A program made the translations under genes and the position numbers. A DNA stretch of 64,000 nucleotides from Actinophytocola sp036378875 (GTDB lineage Bacteria > Actinomycetota > Actinomycetes > Mycobacteriales > Pseudonocardiaceae): the NCBI RefSeq assembly GCF_036378875.1, contig NZ_DASUVO010000129.1, positions 1 through 64,000 on the forward strand. The letters run 5' to 3'. Shown here piece after piece: positions 24,801 through 32,454 of this stretch (positions within the stretch are counted from its first letter, which is position 1; each line of letters opens with the position of its first letter). The notes below the pieces were generated by a model. The model was not told where the DNA came from, did no database searches, and was given only the letters and a program-made list of their open reading frames with translations.

Positions 24801-25952
24801 CGGTTCGACGAAGGACATGCCGTCGGGCAGCGGACCCTGGATCGCATGCGGGAGACCCTGGGCGAGGAGCACGAGGAAACGCTGCTCACCATGCAGGGCG
24901 TCGCCTCCGGTCTGCGCGCCACGGGCGCGTTCGCCGCTGCTCGCACGATGAACGAGTTCGCGTACAAGACCGCGGTCAAGAAGTTCGGCCCGGACGACCC
25001 CGACTCGTTGTCCGCCGCGAACAACTACGCGTTGAGCCTGCGGCTGGTCGGAGACTTCGCCGCGGCCCGTCAGCTCGACGAGGACACGTTGCGCCGCAAG
25101 CAGATCGTGCTCGGCGAGGACCACCGGTTCACCCTGCTGACCGCGGACAACTGGTCCGTCGACCTGCGCGAGGTCGGTGACTACCTCCGGTCGAGGACCG
25201 AGCAGGAGGACACCGTGCGTCGCATGCGGGCCCAGCTCGGCGACCGGCACCCGATGACCCTGTCCGCGATCAAGAACCTGGCCATCGCGTACCGCAAGGC
25301 CGGCGAGCACCTCAACAAGAAGTCACTGAACCTGGCCATCGAGGCGACGGACGGGTTGATCACCAAATATGGTGAGTCACATCCCGACGCGATGTCCGCC
25401 GCGATGGACCTCTCGATCGAGCACCGCCAGGACGGCAACCTCATCGAGTCCCGACGGCTCGGCGAGCACGTCAAGAGCCTCTACGAGAGGACGTGGGGCG
25501 TCCAACACCCCTTCAGCGTGGCCGCGGCGACCAACCTCGCCGTGACGTTGCGACTCCTCGGCCTGATCGGCCAGGCGCGGGCGCTGAACGAGAAGGCGGT
25601 GGCTGACCTGCGGGGCTCGGTCGGGGCCGATCATCCGTTCACGTTGGTGTGCGCCACCAACCTGGCGAGCGATCTGGCCGCGGCCGACGACTTCGATGGC
25701 GCGTTCGCACTCGACGAGGACACGTTCGACCGTTCGGTTCGCGTCCTGGGCGAGGACCACCCCTCCACGCTCGCGGTGATGGTCAACAAGGCATTGGACC
25801 AGCGCGGTCTCGGGCGCCACGACGAAGCCGCCAACCTGCAGCTCCACGCCGTCGAACGGCTGCGCCGCGTACTCGGCGCGACCCACCCGGCGACCAACGA
25901 CGCCCAGTTCAACCACCGTGCCAACTGCGACATCGACCCCATGCAAATTTAG
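21861..25952 (+). CDS. vWA-like/NB-ARC (STAND)/TPR fusion, FxSxx-system TPR-protein type
   Basis: A 1363-residue protein. A Pro-rich N-terminus (to about 110) precedes a vWA-like domain of the SAV_2336 kind, with VVLVVDRGSSM at about 159-167 in the MIDAS place and IILVLTDGVG. From about 560 there is an NB-ARC NTPase: Walker A GMGGIGKS near 578 and Walker B WLLVFDNAD near 652. From about 940 to the end there are roughly ten 42-residue kinesin-light-chain-like TPRs (patterns LGEDHPSTL, LGDRHPMTL). The layout and the CDIDP-type end match the TPR proteins of FxSxx-COOH systems. GTG 21861 is 3 bases after the moxR stop. Confidence 0.87.
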   Translation: MTDAAALSTEELSSQEISDAVWLAARIAAAGPHSAHESAGPPPPPMVRPPHRPDQAPPVSHDVEEPVSFARTPVPTSVRLVSLGRRSQSATTSAPPSERSVLPDLPPGLPKALRPLNRLVPSWLDCELDEEKTAVAAAESRVWLPVHRPSYEHPFEVVLVVDRGSSMRIWERTTSAFRTLLERQGAFSDVRTVWVDTDETCVESVETAPGTHRAPALLADPTGKRIILVLTDGVGKAWTSGAMFTLMSLWARTCQVALVHLLPPERWDWTGIRVEPRTLHTTQAIPVLALESRFLRRWAELVSGTGGVRLPVLVPPGDENGEPEDHRDDLTPDERIRRFRATATPNAVRLAGLLAAAPLNLRVMQAVHGTFLPGSHHWNLAEVLLGGLVHKVPRDSASPVEYEFRPGLRGHLLATVTRDETAYVQRVVEDVLGREEPAVANLRSVLADPDHVDLPAVTAENAPVLDVLRQVFTALSGPYARRATRLADVLGTEAAGAIDFSGIEETAHATDLGNPPVTTTSSEPSGTEVRRSERKPTVWGGVPLRNVNFIGRRDLLGALRSELAKSTATAVLPGALHGMGGIGKSQIAVEYVYRHASDYDLIWWIPSEEPSGIQKSLVDLARRLDLPVEQLVDTAVPAVLEALGNGEPFRRWLLVFDNADRPEDVRTFWPRRGDGHIIVTSRNGEWAGVAQTVEVDVFQRAESRELLQRRNKDLADEEADRLATVLGDLPLAVEQAAAWRAETGMKVDEYLRLFEDKRTELLASRAPADYDVAVEAAWNVSLDRLREESPGALELLEVCAFFSPEPISRDIFSGVRNIPVSEDLGNTLADPIQLGRAIREINRYSLAKLDHRNDTLQLHRLVQMVLRNKLSPEEQERVRHTAHLLLANRDPKMPESVDNWARYAELLPHVRAVDARNCTDQWVRHMAINVVHYLFAFGDPAGGLEMARDFAQFWGEKLGEKHPDTLIVSRWLGRMLRALGRFDEGHAVGQRTLDRMRETLGEEHEETLLTMQGVASGLRATGAFAAARTMNEFAYKTAVKKFGPDDPDSLSAANNYALSLRLVGDFAAARQLDEDTLRRKQIVLGEDHRFTLLTADNWSVDLREVGDYLRSRTEQEDTVRRMRAQLGDRHPMTLSAIKNLAIAYRKAGEHLNKKSLNLAIEATDGLITKYGESHPDAMSAAMDLSIEHRQDGNLIESRRLGEHVKSLYERTWGVQHPFSVAAATNLAVTLRLLGLIGQARALNEKAVADLRGSVGADHPFTLVCATNLASDLAAADDFDGAFALDEDTFDRSVRVLGEDHPSTLAVMVNKALDQRGLGRHDEAANLQLHAVERLRRVLGATHPATNDAQFNHRANCDIDPMQI

Positions 25953-26198
25953 TGCTGTCACCGTGAGGGTTCGTCGGGTCGCCACTGTTCGCGCGGTGAA
26001 GGCTCTGTGATGAACCCGGATCCACCGATGACCATGCTGCCCGCGTGTGTCACTGGCGATGTCTCGAAAGACGCTTTCGGGTCGTTGAACGTCATCGGCG
26101 CGTCTTTGGAGACGTCGGCGATGCCCCGACCTGTGTGGTGAAAGCGTCTTTCACGGCGGTCGGCACCTGGCGTCCGAGCCGACGAACAGGTCACAGCA
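25953..26198. other. Spacer between convergent system genes
   Basis: About 245 bases between the STAND-TPR gene and the convergent hydroxylase gene. It holds a palindromic repeat (26061-26113) and a smaller GTGAAAG/CTTTCAC hairpin about 25 bases beyond it. No gene is seen. The hairpins are suitable to stop transcription from both sides. Confidence 0.5.
26061..26113. repeat. Dispersed palindromic repeat, copy A
   Basis: Arms GTCTCGAAAGACGC and GCGTCTTTGGAGAC (one mismatch) surround a core containing GTCGTTGAACGT. A second copy with the identical 12-base core and near-identical arms lies at 35067-35119. It lies between convergent genes here. Confidence 0.65.
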
Positions 26199-27971
26199 TT
26201 AAGCCAGCCAGCGTGCGAGTCGGGCCGGGCTCGTGACCAGGCCGGATCGGGCCCGGATCTCGCGGTGGAGTGCCGACACCAGCTCCGGGCGGTCCAGGAG
26301 CACCGCGTCCTCCGTGGCGAGGGCCAGGCCGACCCAGGATGTCGTCGGGTCCGGCATGGCGAGGATCTGTTGCTGGTACAGCTCGGCGGCGGTGTCGGTG
26401 TCGCCGTCGAGCAGCGCGAGATCCGCCGCGGTCGTGCCGGGGATCTCGGCCATCGCCAGCTCCGGTTCGGCGCGGTAGACCTCGAACAGGTCGGGATCGG
26501 CGAGCCAGGTCCTGGTCAGCGCGAGACGTGCGTGGATCGCGCTCCCCGCTGACGGTCTCAGCTCCGGTTTCACCCGGACGACCGGCTTTCGGTGGTGCCG
26601 CGACCACGCCTGCGCCAACTCGTCCACCACGGCGTCCGGTGGGTGCAGGTGACGGAGTCGCCAGGACAGGTAGTGATCCGCGTTGGCGCGTCGGGCCGCC
26701 CGGCGCACGTCCTCCGGCAGGGGATCGGCCGCCCACTCCACCAGCTGGGCGCGCGCGGCGGCGAGGAACCGCCGCCCGAGTGCCGACGGCGTCGCCTCGC
26801 TCAGCAACGTTTCGGTGACCCGTGTGACCTGCTCACGCCGGTACGAGAACTCGAACCGTGCGACCCTGGCCGCCGCTCCGTGTGCCACCGCACAGCGCTC
26901 CCGGTAGAAGGCGGTCACCCCCAGGAACGACACCAGACCGTGGAGCAGCCCGTCGGCCGGGCGGCTGTCGTCCCGCCATGGCGCGTACAGGCGGGGCGTG
27001 TCGTGGTCGCCGGCCGGGTCGAGAAGATCGATGAGGGTCAACAGGATCCCGAACTTGCTGTGCTGGAGCTCGTGCACGAGGGTCGCGGCGAACGTCGTCG
27101 GATCAGCCGGACGTGACATGACCACCGCGCCGAAGGCGTCGGTGTGCGATGCGCTGGACGGGGTGAACCTGTCGGTCGAGATGCGTGGCACCAGGGTGGA
27201 GACTCCGGCGGCGACCTCCGCAGCGGTGGCGGGGTGCTGATCGGCCAGCAGCCGCCATGTCCGCCGAACACCGTCCGCCCACAGTTCCACCTCCTGCGGC
27301 GGCTCCCGCCTTGGCGGGATGGGCCCGTCGAACTCACGAAACGGGTCGAGGTCGTCCAACCACAGATCCCATCCGTGCGTCCGCAGGACACGCAACGCCC
27401 ACCAGCCGTCGCCGTCCGTCGCGGGATCCTCCGGCACCCGCACGCTGCCGGCCGGCCCGCGAATCAGCACGTTCCCGTGCTCCGCGTGCACTTCGGCGAA
27501 GTCCCACTCGCGGCGGCTGCGCACATCGGCGCGGCCGAGGGTGGGAAGAACGACCGCACCTCGCCACACCGGCACTCTGAACCGGAAGTCCTGACCGGCA
27601 CGGATGGCCGCCGCGGTGGCCAACTGGTGGACATAGCCAAGGTCGGCCCACAACGGGCCAGAGGCGTCGGCTTCGCGACCCCTCAACCGCCGCAGGATCC
27701 GCGCTGCCCACAAGGCGTTCAGCGGATGTGTGATGACCGGCTCGACCGCGGCCCGGTCCTGCCGCTGCGCGCTGGCGAACAAACCCCAGGCGTCCTCCAC
27801 CGCGGGCAGCGGCGACATCACCGTGTCGCGAGCGTGATCGAGCACTGCCCGCAGCAGGATCAGCTGCTTGCTTCGGTTGGCCTGCCTCAACATGCTGACG
27901 ATCGCCGGGTCACTCCGGCCCCGCGCCAAGGCGTCGAGGTAGCCCAGAGACACCTCATGGGTGCCCAGCAT
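26199..27971 (-). CDS. HExxH-motif peptide-modifying enzyme (aKG-HExxH-type beta-hydroxylase family)
   Basis: A 590-residue protein. The N-terminal segment (LGYLDALARGRSDPAIVSM, RSKQLILLRAVLDHAR) and the single HELQH at about 300-304 within ATLVHELQHSKFGILL match the family long annotated as HExxH-motif putative peptide modification proteins. These are now described as Fe(II)/2-oxoglutarate-dependent peptide beta-hydroxylases acting with RiPP precursors. The C-terminal half is helical and TPR-like in character. It lies 25 bases after a precursor-like gene on the same strand. No radical-SAM enzyme is nearby. ATG 27971 has AGGAG at a slightly long spacing. Confidence 0.83.
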   Translation of the reverse strand: MLGTHEVSLGYLDALARGRSDPAIVSMLRQANRSKQLILLRAVLDHARDTVMSPLPAVEDAWGLFASAQRQDRAAVEPVITHPLNALWAARILRRLRGREADASGPLWADLGYVHQLATAAAIRAGQDFRFRVPVWRGAVVLPTLGRADVRSRREWDFAEVHAEHGNVLIRGPAGSVRVPEDPATDGDGWWALRVLRTHGWDLWLDDLDPFREFDGPIPPRREPPQEVELWADGVRRTWRLLADQHPATAAEVAAGVSTLVPRISTDRFTPSSASHTDAFGAVVMSRPADPTTFAATLVHELQHSKFGILLTLIDLLDPAGDHDTPRLYAPWRDDSRPADGLLHGLVSFLGVTAFYRERCAVAHGAAARVARFEFSYRREQVTRVTETLLSEATPSALGRRFLAAARAQLVEWAADPLPEDVRRAARRANADHYLSWRLRHLHPPDAVVDELAQAWSRHHRKPVVRVKPELRPSAGSAIHARLALTRTWLADPDLFEVYRAEPELAMAEIPGTTAADLALLDGDTDTAAELYQQQILAMPDPTTSWVGLALATEDAVLLDRPELVSALHREIRARSGLVTSPARLARWLA

Positions 27972-27996
27972 CAGATCCGGGACTCCTGTCCGGCGG

Positions 27997-28194
27997 TCAA
28001 CGCCCGTCCGGCACCTGGCAGCGCCGTAGTTTGCCTTCGTTGTCGAGTACCCCGATCCGGCTGCGCTCCGTCCGCCCGACGATCGACGACAACGACCGGA
28101 GCAGCACCGGATCGTCGCTGCTCCGGAGCTCGTCCAGCGACAGGCCGGTCAAGTCGACCATGCTCGTGGTGACCTCAGCTCGAGTGGTTCTCAT
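27997..28194 (-). CDS. Putative RiPP precursor, FxSxx-leader type lacking the FxSxx end
   Basis: A 65-residue peptide. ATG 28194 is set by GGGAGG four to five bases upstream. The first 40 residues have the leader expected for FxSxx-COOH precursors (MVDLTGLSLDELRSSDDPVL then LRSLSSIVG). The family hallmark Phe-x-Ser-x-x at the C-terminus is absent. Instead the tail is polar (RSRIGVLDNEGKL then RRCQVPDGR) with one Cys, Asn and two Asp that could be beta-hydroxylated. No frameshift near the end restores FxSxx. It is immediately upstream of, and probably in operon with, the HExxH enzyme. Confidence 0.68.
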   Translation of the reverse strand: MRTTRAEVTTSMVDLTGLSLDELRSSDDPVLLRSLSSIVGRTERSRIGVLDNEGKLRRCQVPDGR

Positions 28195-28357
28195 ACAGCC
28201 CTCCCGTGCGTTACGCCCCGCAGTCGGGTGCACACCCAATCATGCAATGAAAGCCCCGTCTTCGGACATCCCTGAGGGGAAACCGTTTGCCCGGAACCCC
28301 CGTGTATCACGCGGTCGTCTGCTGCTTCTTGTCCGAAGAACACGAGAGGAACCAGCG
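28195..28357. promoter_or_regulatory. Divergent promoter region of the precursor and the S41 peptidase
   Basis: A 163-base gap between the starts of two divergent genes, so both the precursor/hydroxylase unit (left) and the peptidase (right) must be transcribed from here. Ribosome-binding sites are clear at both edges (GGGAGG on the minus strand, GAGAGGA at 28344-28350 on the plus strand). No strong palindrome is seen. Confidence 0.5.
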
Positions 28358-30334
28358 ATGACGACAACGGCAGCCACGACCACGACCGGTGCCGACCTCG
28401 GTGTGGTGCGCGAGATAGACGAGTTCCGGCAGTTCGTCGGCCACCAGGCGGGACTGACCACAGAGGACCGACTGCTCCTGCTGACGCAGGCGGAGGTGTT
28501 GATTCGTGACGTGTACGTGCATCTTCCCCTGAAACGGGCCATGCACGCGATCGATCCCGTGCAGCGGTTGCGGTTGCTGCGCGCCCGGACCGACGAGCTC
28601 GACGATCTGGCGTTCCACGCCGAGCTCAGGGACATCTTCAACGACCTGCGGGACCTGCACACCTCCTACGGGCTGCCCGAGCCCTACCGGGGCATCGCGT
28701 TTCTCGGCATCCTCGTCGAGCAGTTCGAGGAGGGCGGGCAGCCGCGCTGGCTGGTTTCCAAGGTGGCGGAACACATCGTCACCGAGCCCACGTTGCGGGT
28801 CGGGTCGAGGATCACGCACTGGAACGGCATGGCGATGGCACGTGCCGTGTGGCGGAACGCGGAGAACGAGGCAGGAAGCAACCCGCCGGCACGGTATGTG
28901 CGCGGCCTGGAAAGCATGACACTGCGGGCCGTCGCCGGCTCGTTGCCGCCGGACGAGGACTGGGTGCACCTGCGGTACGTCACCGACGGCACGGTGCACG
29001 AGACCAGGATCGGCTGGAAGGTCTACGACAAGGGCGCCGACATCCTCGCCGGGTCACCCGATCCCGCCGGGCTGCGCGAGGCGTTGCGTACGCCGCTGCG
29101 GTACCAACTGGGGGTCGACGTGCGCACCGATGTCGTGCGGCGCGCGAAGAAGGACCTTTTCGCGCCGGCCGCGGTACTCGAGGAGCAGCGGGTCGCAGCG
29201 GTCGGGGTGGCCGAGCGCACCGAGGAGATGGCACAGGCGGGCGTCATTCCGACCACCCGCCCCGACGACCTCACCGCGCGCGTCGTGCGGACCGCCGGCG
29301 GCACGTTCGGGCATCTGCGGCTCTGGACCTTCCACATGAAGGACCGGAAGATCGTCGAGTACCTGAACGAGGTCATCCGGCTGCTTTCCACCGAGTTCCC
29401 GAAGAACGGACTGATCATCGACGTGCGGGGCAACGGCGGTGGGTTCATCGTCGCCGCCGAGTTCCTGTTGCAGCTGCTGACACCGCGGCGGATCACGCCG
29501 GAGCCGAGCCAGTTCGTCTGCACGTCGTCCACAATGGAGCTGACGGACGTGGTCGATTCGATGCGGCCGTGGCACGCCTCGATCGGCCAGGCCGTGTCGA
29601 CCGGCGCGGCCTACTCGACCGGGCTTCCGTTGTCCCCCAACGACGTCGTGAACAGCGTCGGGCAGATCTACCACGGGCCGGTGGTGCTGGTCACGGACGC
29701 GTTCTGCTACAGCGCGACCGACATCTTCGCCGCCGGGTTCGTCGACCACGAGATCGGTCCCGTGCTCGGTGTCGACCGCAACACCGGCGCCGGCGGGGCG
29801 AACGTCGTCCGGCACGCGGACCTGACCGAGGACTGGACCGGTGGGCCGCTGCGGCCGCTGCCCGGCGGCGCCGAGATGACGGTGTCGCTGCGCCGCACGC
29901 TCCGCGTCGGCGAGAAGGCCGGCCAGCCCGTGGAGGACTTGGGTGTCGTGCCCACGTCCTTGCACGCGATGACGGAGAACGACCTGCTGCACGGGAACCG
30001 GGACCTGCTCGAGGCCGCGGGCGCGCTGCTCGCCGGCAGGCCGGCACGCACGCTCGACGTGTCGGTCGCCGACATCGACGGGACGACCGTGACGTTCGAG
30101 CTGACGACCGGGAACGTCACGAGTGTCGACGTCTACGTCGACGGCCGGCCGGTCGCCGGCCCGATCCCCGGCGACGACACGCACGTGACGGTCCACCTGC
30201 CGGGCGCGACGGCCGCTGTCCGGTTCGAGGGCTTCTCCGGGCGCGAGCTGGTCGCGTCCCGCCAGGTCCGGTTCGCACCGCGGGACCCGGGAGGTGTCAT
30301 GCCCGTCAGCGGGTGGATGCCACTGGGCGCCTAG
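28358..30334 (+). CDS. S41-family (C-terminal-processing/tricorn-like) serine peptidase
   Basis: A 658-residue protein without signal peptide, so probably cytoplasmic. A long N-terminal region includes DLHTSYGLPEPYRG and a PDZ-like part. The S41 core shows FGHLRLWTFHM, NGLIIDVRGNGGGFIVAAEFL, and the nucleophile in AFCYSATDIFAAGF (Ser452), followed by VLGVDRNTGAGGANV. About 110 beta-rich C-terminal residues follow. ATG 28358 has GAGAGGA upstream. It is divergent from the RiPP precursor gene. It could mature the precursor or be the proteolytic effector of the VMAP system; both are inference. Confidence 0.83.
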   Translation: MTTTAATTTTGADLGVVREIDEFRQFVGHQAGLTTEDRLLLLTQAEVLIRDVYVHLPLKRAMHAIDPVQRLRLLRARTDELDDLAFHAELRDIFNDLRDLHTSYGLPEPYRGIAFLGILVEQFEEGGQPRWLVSKVAEHIVTEPTLRVGSRITHWNGMAMARAVWRNAENEAGSNPPARYVRGLESMTLRAVAGSLPPDEDWVHLRYVTDGTVHETRIGWKVYDKGADILAGSPDPAGLREALRTPLRYQLGVDVRTDVVRRAKKDLFAPAAVLEEQRVAAVGVAERTEEMAQAGVIPTTRPDDLTARVVRTAGGTFGHLRLWTFHMKDRKIVEYLNEVIRLLSTEFPKNGLIIDVRGNGGGFIVAAEFLLQLLTPRRITPEPSQFVCTSSTMELTDVVDSMRPWHASIGQAVSTGAAYSTGLPLSPNDVVNSVGQIYHGPVVLVTDAFCYSATDIFAAGFVDHEIGPVLGVDRNTGAGGANVVRHADLTEDWTGGPLRPLPGGAEMTVSLRRTLRVGEKAGQPVEDLGVVPTSLHAMTENDLLHGNRDLLEAAGALLAGRPARTLDVSVADIDGTTVTFELTTGNVTSVDVYVDGRPVAGPIPGDDTHVTVHLPGATAAVRFEGFSGRELVASRQVRFAPRDPGGVMPVSGWMPLGA

Positions 30335-30700
30335 CACTGGTGAGCACGGCCGCCGTCTTCGGTCAGCTCATCGATCAGCGCGGTCAGCCGGGGATCGGGG
30401 TTGCGGGCAGTCTGACGGCCCAGCCCGTCGAGCACATGCCACGCCCATTCGTCGAGGTTCACGATGTTGGGCGCCATCCCCTGCGGGTGTAGCAGCAGGC
30501 GCGGGATGCTGACCGGCGGCGTGCGCAGGAACGCGGCCACCCCGCCGGTGAGCACGGCGAACGCCTCGTTCGCCGCCACCAGGTCGCCGTGCCGGTCGAC
30601 GATGATCGCCGGGTACGGCTGGTGGCCGCGGAGCACGCGTTCGGGAGCGGCGCGCACCGGCGCCAGCTCGCGGTCGTCCCAGTGGCGTTCCTGGTACGCC
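30331..30700 (-). pseudogene. 5'-truncated MmyB-like XRE regulator fragment
   Basis: Reading on the minus strand from about 30700, the peptide runs ERHWDDRELAPVRAAPERVL, then HQPYPAIIVDRHGDLVAANEAF and LHPQGMAPNIVNLDEWAWH. This is the ligand-binding C-terminal domain of MmyB-like transcription factors. The N-terminal HTH is missing because the sequence switches abruptly at about 30700 into a monooxygenase gene on the other strand. The stop overlaps the S41 peptidase stop tail to tail. Confidence 0.8.
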
Positions 30701-31284
30701 TGTGGGCGGCTGATCGTCGGCCTCGGGTCGGGGTTCAACTCGCCCGCGACGGAACGGCAGTTCACCGCGGCCGGTGTCCCGTTCACCGGCCGCGTCGGAC
30801 GGCTGACCGAGACGATCGAGGTGCTGCGCGCGGTGTGGTCGGGCAAGCCGCTGCGCTACGGCGGCGAGCACTTCACGTTCGACGACTTCGTGCTGTCCCC
30901 GGCCCCACCGATCTGGCTCGCCGGGGCCGGCGCCACCGCCGAAACGCGGGCCGGGCGGCTGGCCGACGGCTGGCTGCTGTACCTCCCGGACGTGCGGAGC
31001 TACGCGGAAGGCTGGCACCGCGTGCGGGCGGCGGCGCAGGGACCGACGCCGACCGCAGGGCTCTAGCCACCGTGGCGCTGGACTCGTCGGTCGACGCGGC
31101 ACGGGAACGGCTGCGCACGACGGTCGAACGGTGGTACGGCGCTCCGTTCGAGGTGGTGTCGTCGCTCCAGGCCATGTTCGCCGGTACCCCGGCCGGTCTG
31201 CGCGACTGGCTCGACTCCTATGTGGACGCTGGGGACAAGAACCCGCGCCGCGGACTGGACGCACTGGCCGGCGTCATCCGATGA
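30701..31284 (+). pseudogene. 5'-truncated, frameshifted LLM-class flavin oxidoreductase fragment
   Basis: From about 30701 the plus strand encodes luciferase-like monooxygenase sequence: LIVGLGSGFNSPATERQF, RLTETIEVLRAVWSGKPLRYGGEHF and PPIWLAGAGATAETRAGRLADGW. At about 31045 the frame shifts and continues as ATVALDSSVDAARERL, WYGAPFEVVSSLQAMFAG and LDALAGVIR. The first 100 or so residues of the family are absent. Its end overlaps the acdS stop region. Non-functional remnant. Confidence 0.82.
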
Positions 31285-32284
31285 GCGCGCTGTAGCCGTT
31301 GAGCGCCGGCTGGCCGCCCAGGTGGGCATAGAGCACCGTCGAGTCCTTCGCGATCTCGCCCCGGGTGACCAGGTCGATGAGGCCCGCCATTGACTTGCCC
31401 TCGTAGACCGGGTCGGTGATCATGCCCTCCTGCCGTGCGGCCAGTCGCATCGCGTCCAGTGTGGACTCGTCCGGGATGCCGTACGTGCCGGCGTGGTAGC
31501 GCTCGTCCAGCAGGATCTCCTCGTCGGTCAGCTCGCGGTCGACCCCGATGAGGGCCGCGGTGTTCCTGGCGATCCTGGCCACCTGGTCCCATGTCTCCTT
31601 CGGCTTGGCCGAGGCGTCGATCCCCAGCACACGCCTCGGCCGGCCGCCGAGTGCCGCGAACCCGGCGATCATGCCCGCCTGTGTGCTCCCGGTGACCGAG
31701 CAGACGACCACGGTGTCGAAGAAGACACCCAGCTCGCGTTCCTGCTCCGCCACCTCGAAAGCCCAGTTCGCGAAGCCGAGCCCGCCGAGGCGGTGGTCCG
31801 ACGCGCCTGCCGGGATGGCGTACGGCCGCCCGCCCGAGGCCTCGATGTCCGCGAGGGCCTGCTGCCAGCTCTCCTTGAACCCGATGCCGAAACCGGCCTT
31901 CACGAGGCGGACGTCCGCGCCGGCCAGCCGCGACAGCAGGATGTTGCCGACCTTGTCGTACACGGCGTCCGGCCAGTCGACCCAGCTTTCCTGAACCAGC
32001 ACACATTTCAGCCCGACGCGGGCCGCGACCGCCGCGACCTGGCGGGTGTGGTTGGACTGCACGCCACCGATCGACACCAGCGTGTCACAGCCCTGCGCGA
32101 GCGCGTCGGTGACGAGGTACTCCAGCTTGCGGGTCTTGTTGCCGCCGAACGCGATGCCGGAGTTGCAGTCCTCCCGTTTTGCCCAGAGGTCGGCGCCGCC
32201 GAGGTGGGCGGTCAGCCGCTCCAGCCGGTGCACGGGGGACGGTCCGAACAGGAGCGGGTAGCGGTCGAAGTCGTCGAGTGGCAT
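31274..32284 (-). CDS. acdS: 1-aminocyclopropane-1-carboxylate deaminase
   Basis: A 336-residue PLP enzyme of the ACC deaminase/D-cysteine desulfhydrase family. It splits the plant ethylene precursor ACC to 2-oxobutyrate and ammonia. It follows characterised AcdS proteins closely: DDFDRYPLLFGPSP, AKREDCNSGIAFGGNKTRKLEY with the PLP lysine, SIGGVQSNHTRQVAAVAA, VVCSVTGSTQAGM and YAHLGGQPALNGYS. These segments favour true ACC deaminase over D-cysteine desulfhydrase. A LysR gene is divergent. The 3' end touches an adjacent pseudogene. Confidence 0.9.
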   Translation of the reverse strand: MPLDDFDRYPLLFGPSPVHRLERLTAHLGGADLWAKREDCNSGIAFGGNKTRKLEYLVTDALAQGCDTLVSIGGVQSNHTRQVAAVAARVGLKCVLVQESWVDWPDAVYDKVGNILLSRLAGADVRLVKAGFGIGFKESWQQALADIEASGGRPYAIPAGASDHRLGGLGFANWAFEVAEQERELGVFFDTVVVCSVTGSTQAGMIAGFAALGGRPRRVLGIDASAKPKETWDQVARIARNTAALIGVDRELTDEEILLDERYHAGTYGIPDESTLDAMRLAARQEGMITDPVYEGKSMAGLIDLVTRGEIAKDSTVLYAHLGGQPALNGYSALIG

Positions 32285-32454
32285 GGGGTCCTCCGATCAT
32301 GGCACGCCGAGCACCATCCGATAGTAGGTGCTATGTGGACGTTGGCGGCACCCGCTCCTGCCGCGAGAAATGGATATTCGACTTTCTCCGGAAACGTGAA
32401 ATGTGGTCTGGCCGCTGATCAGTGCGTTGGCCGACCGACAACTACGATTCGAGT

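Noticed and set aside
28031..28357. Upstream extension of the S41 peptidase to an earlier ATG
   Set aside because: The extension would overlap the precursor gene, has no ribosome-binding site and is Arg/Ser-rich; GAGAGGA before ATG 28358 is decisive.
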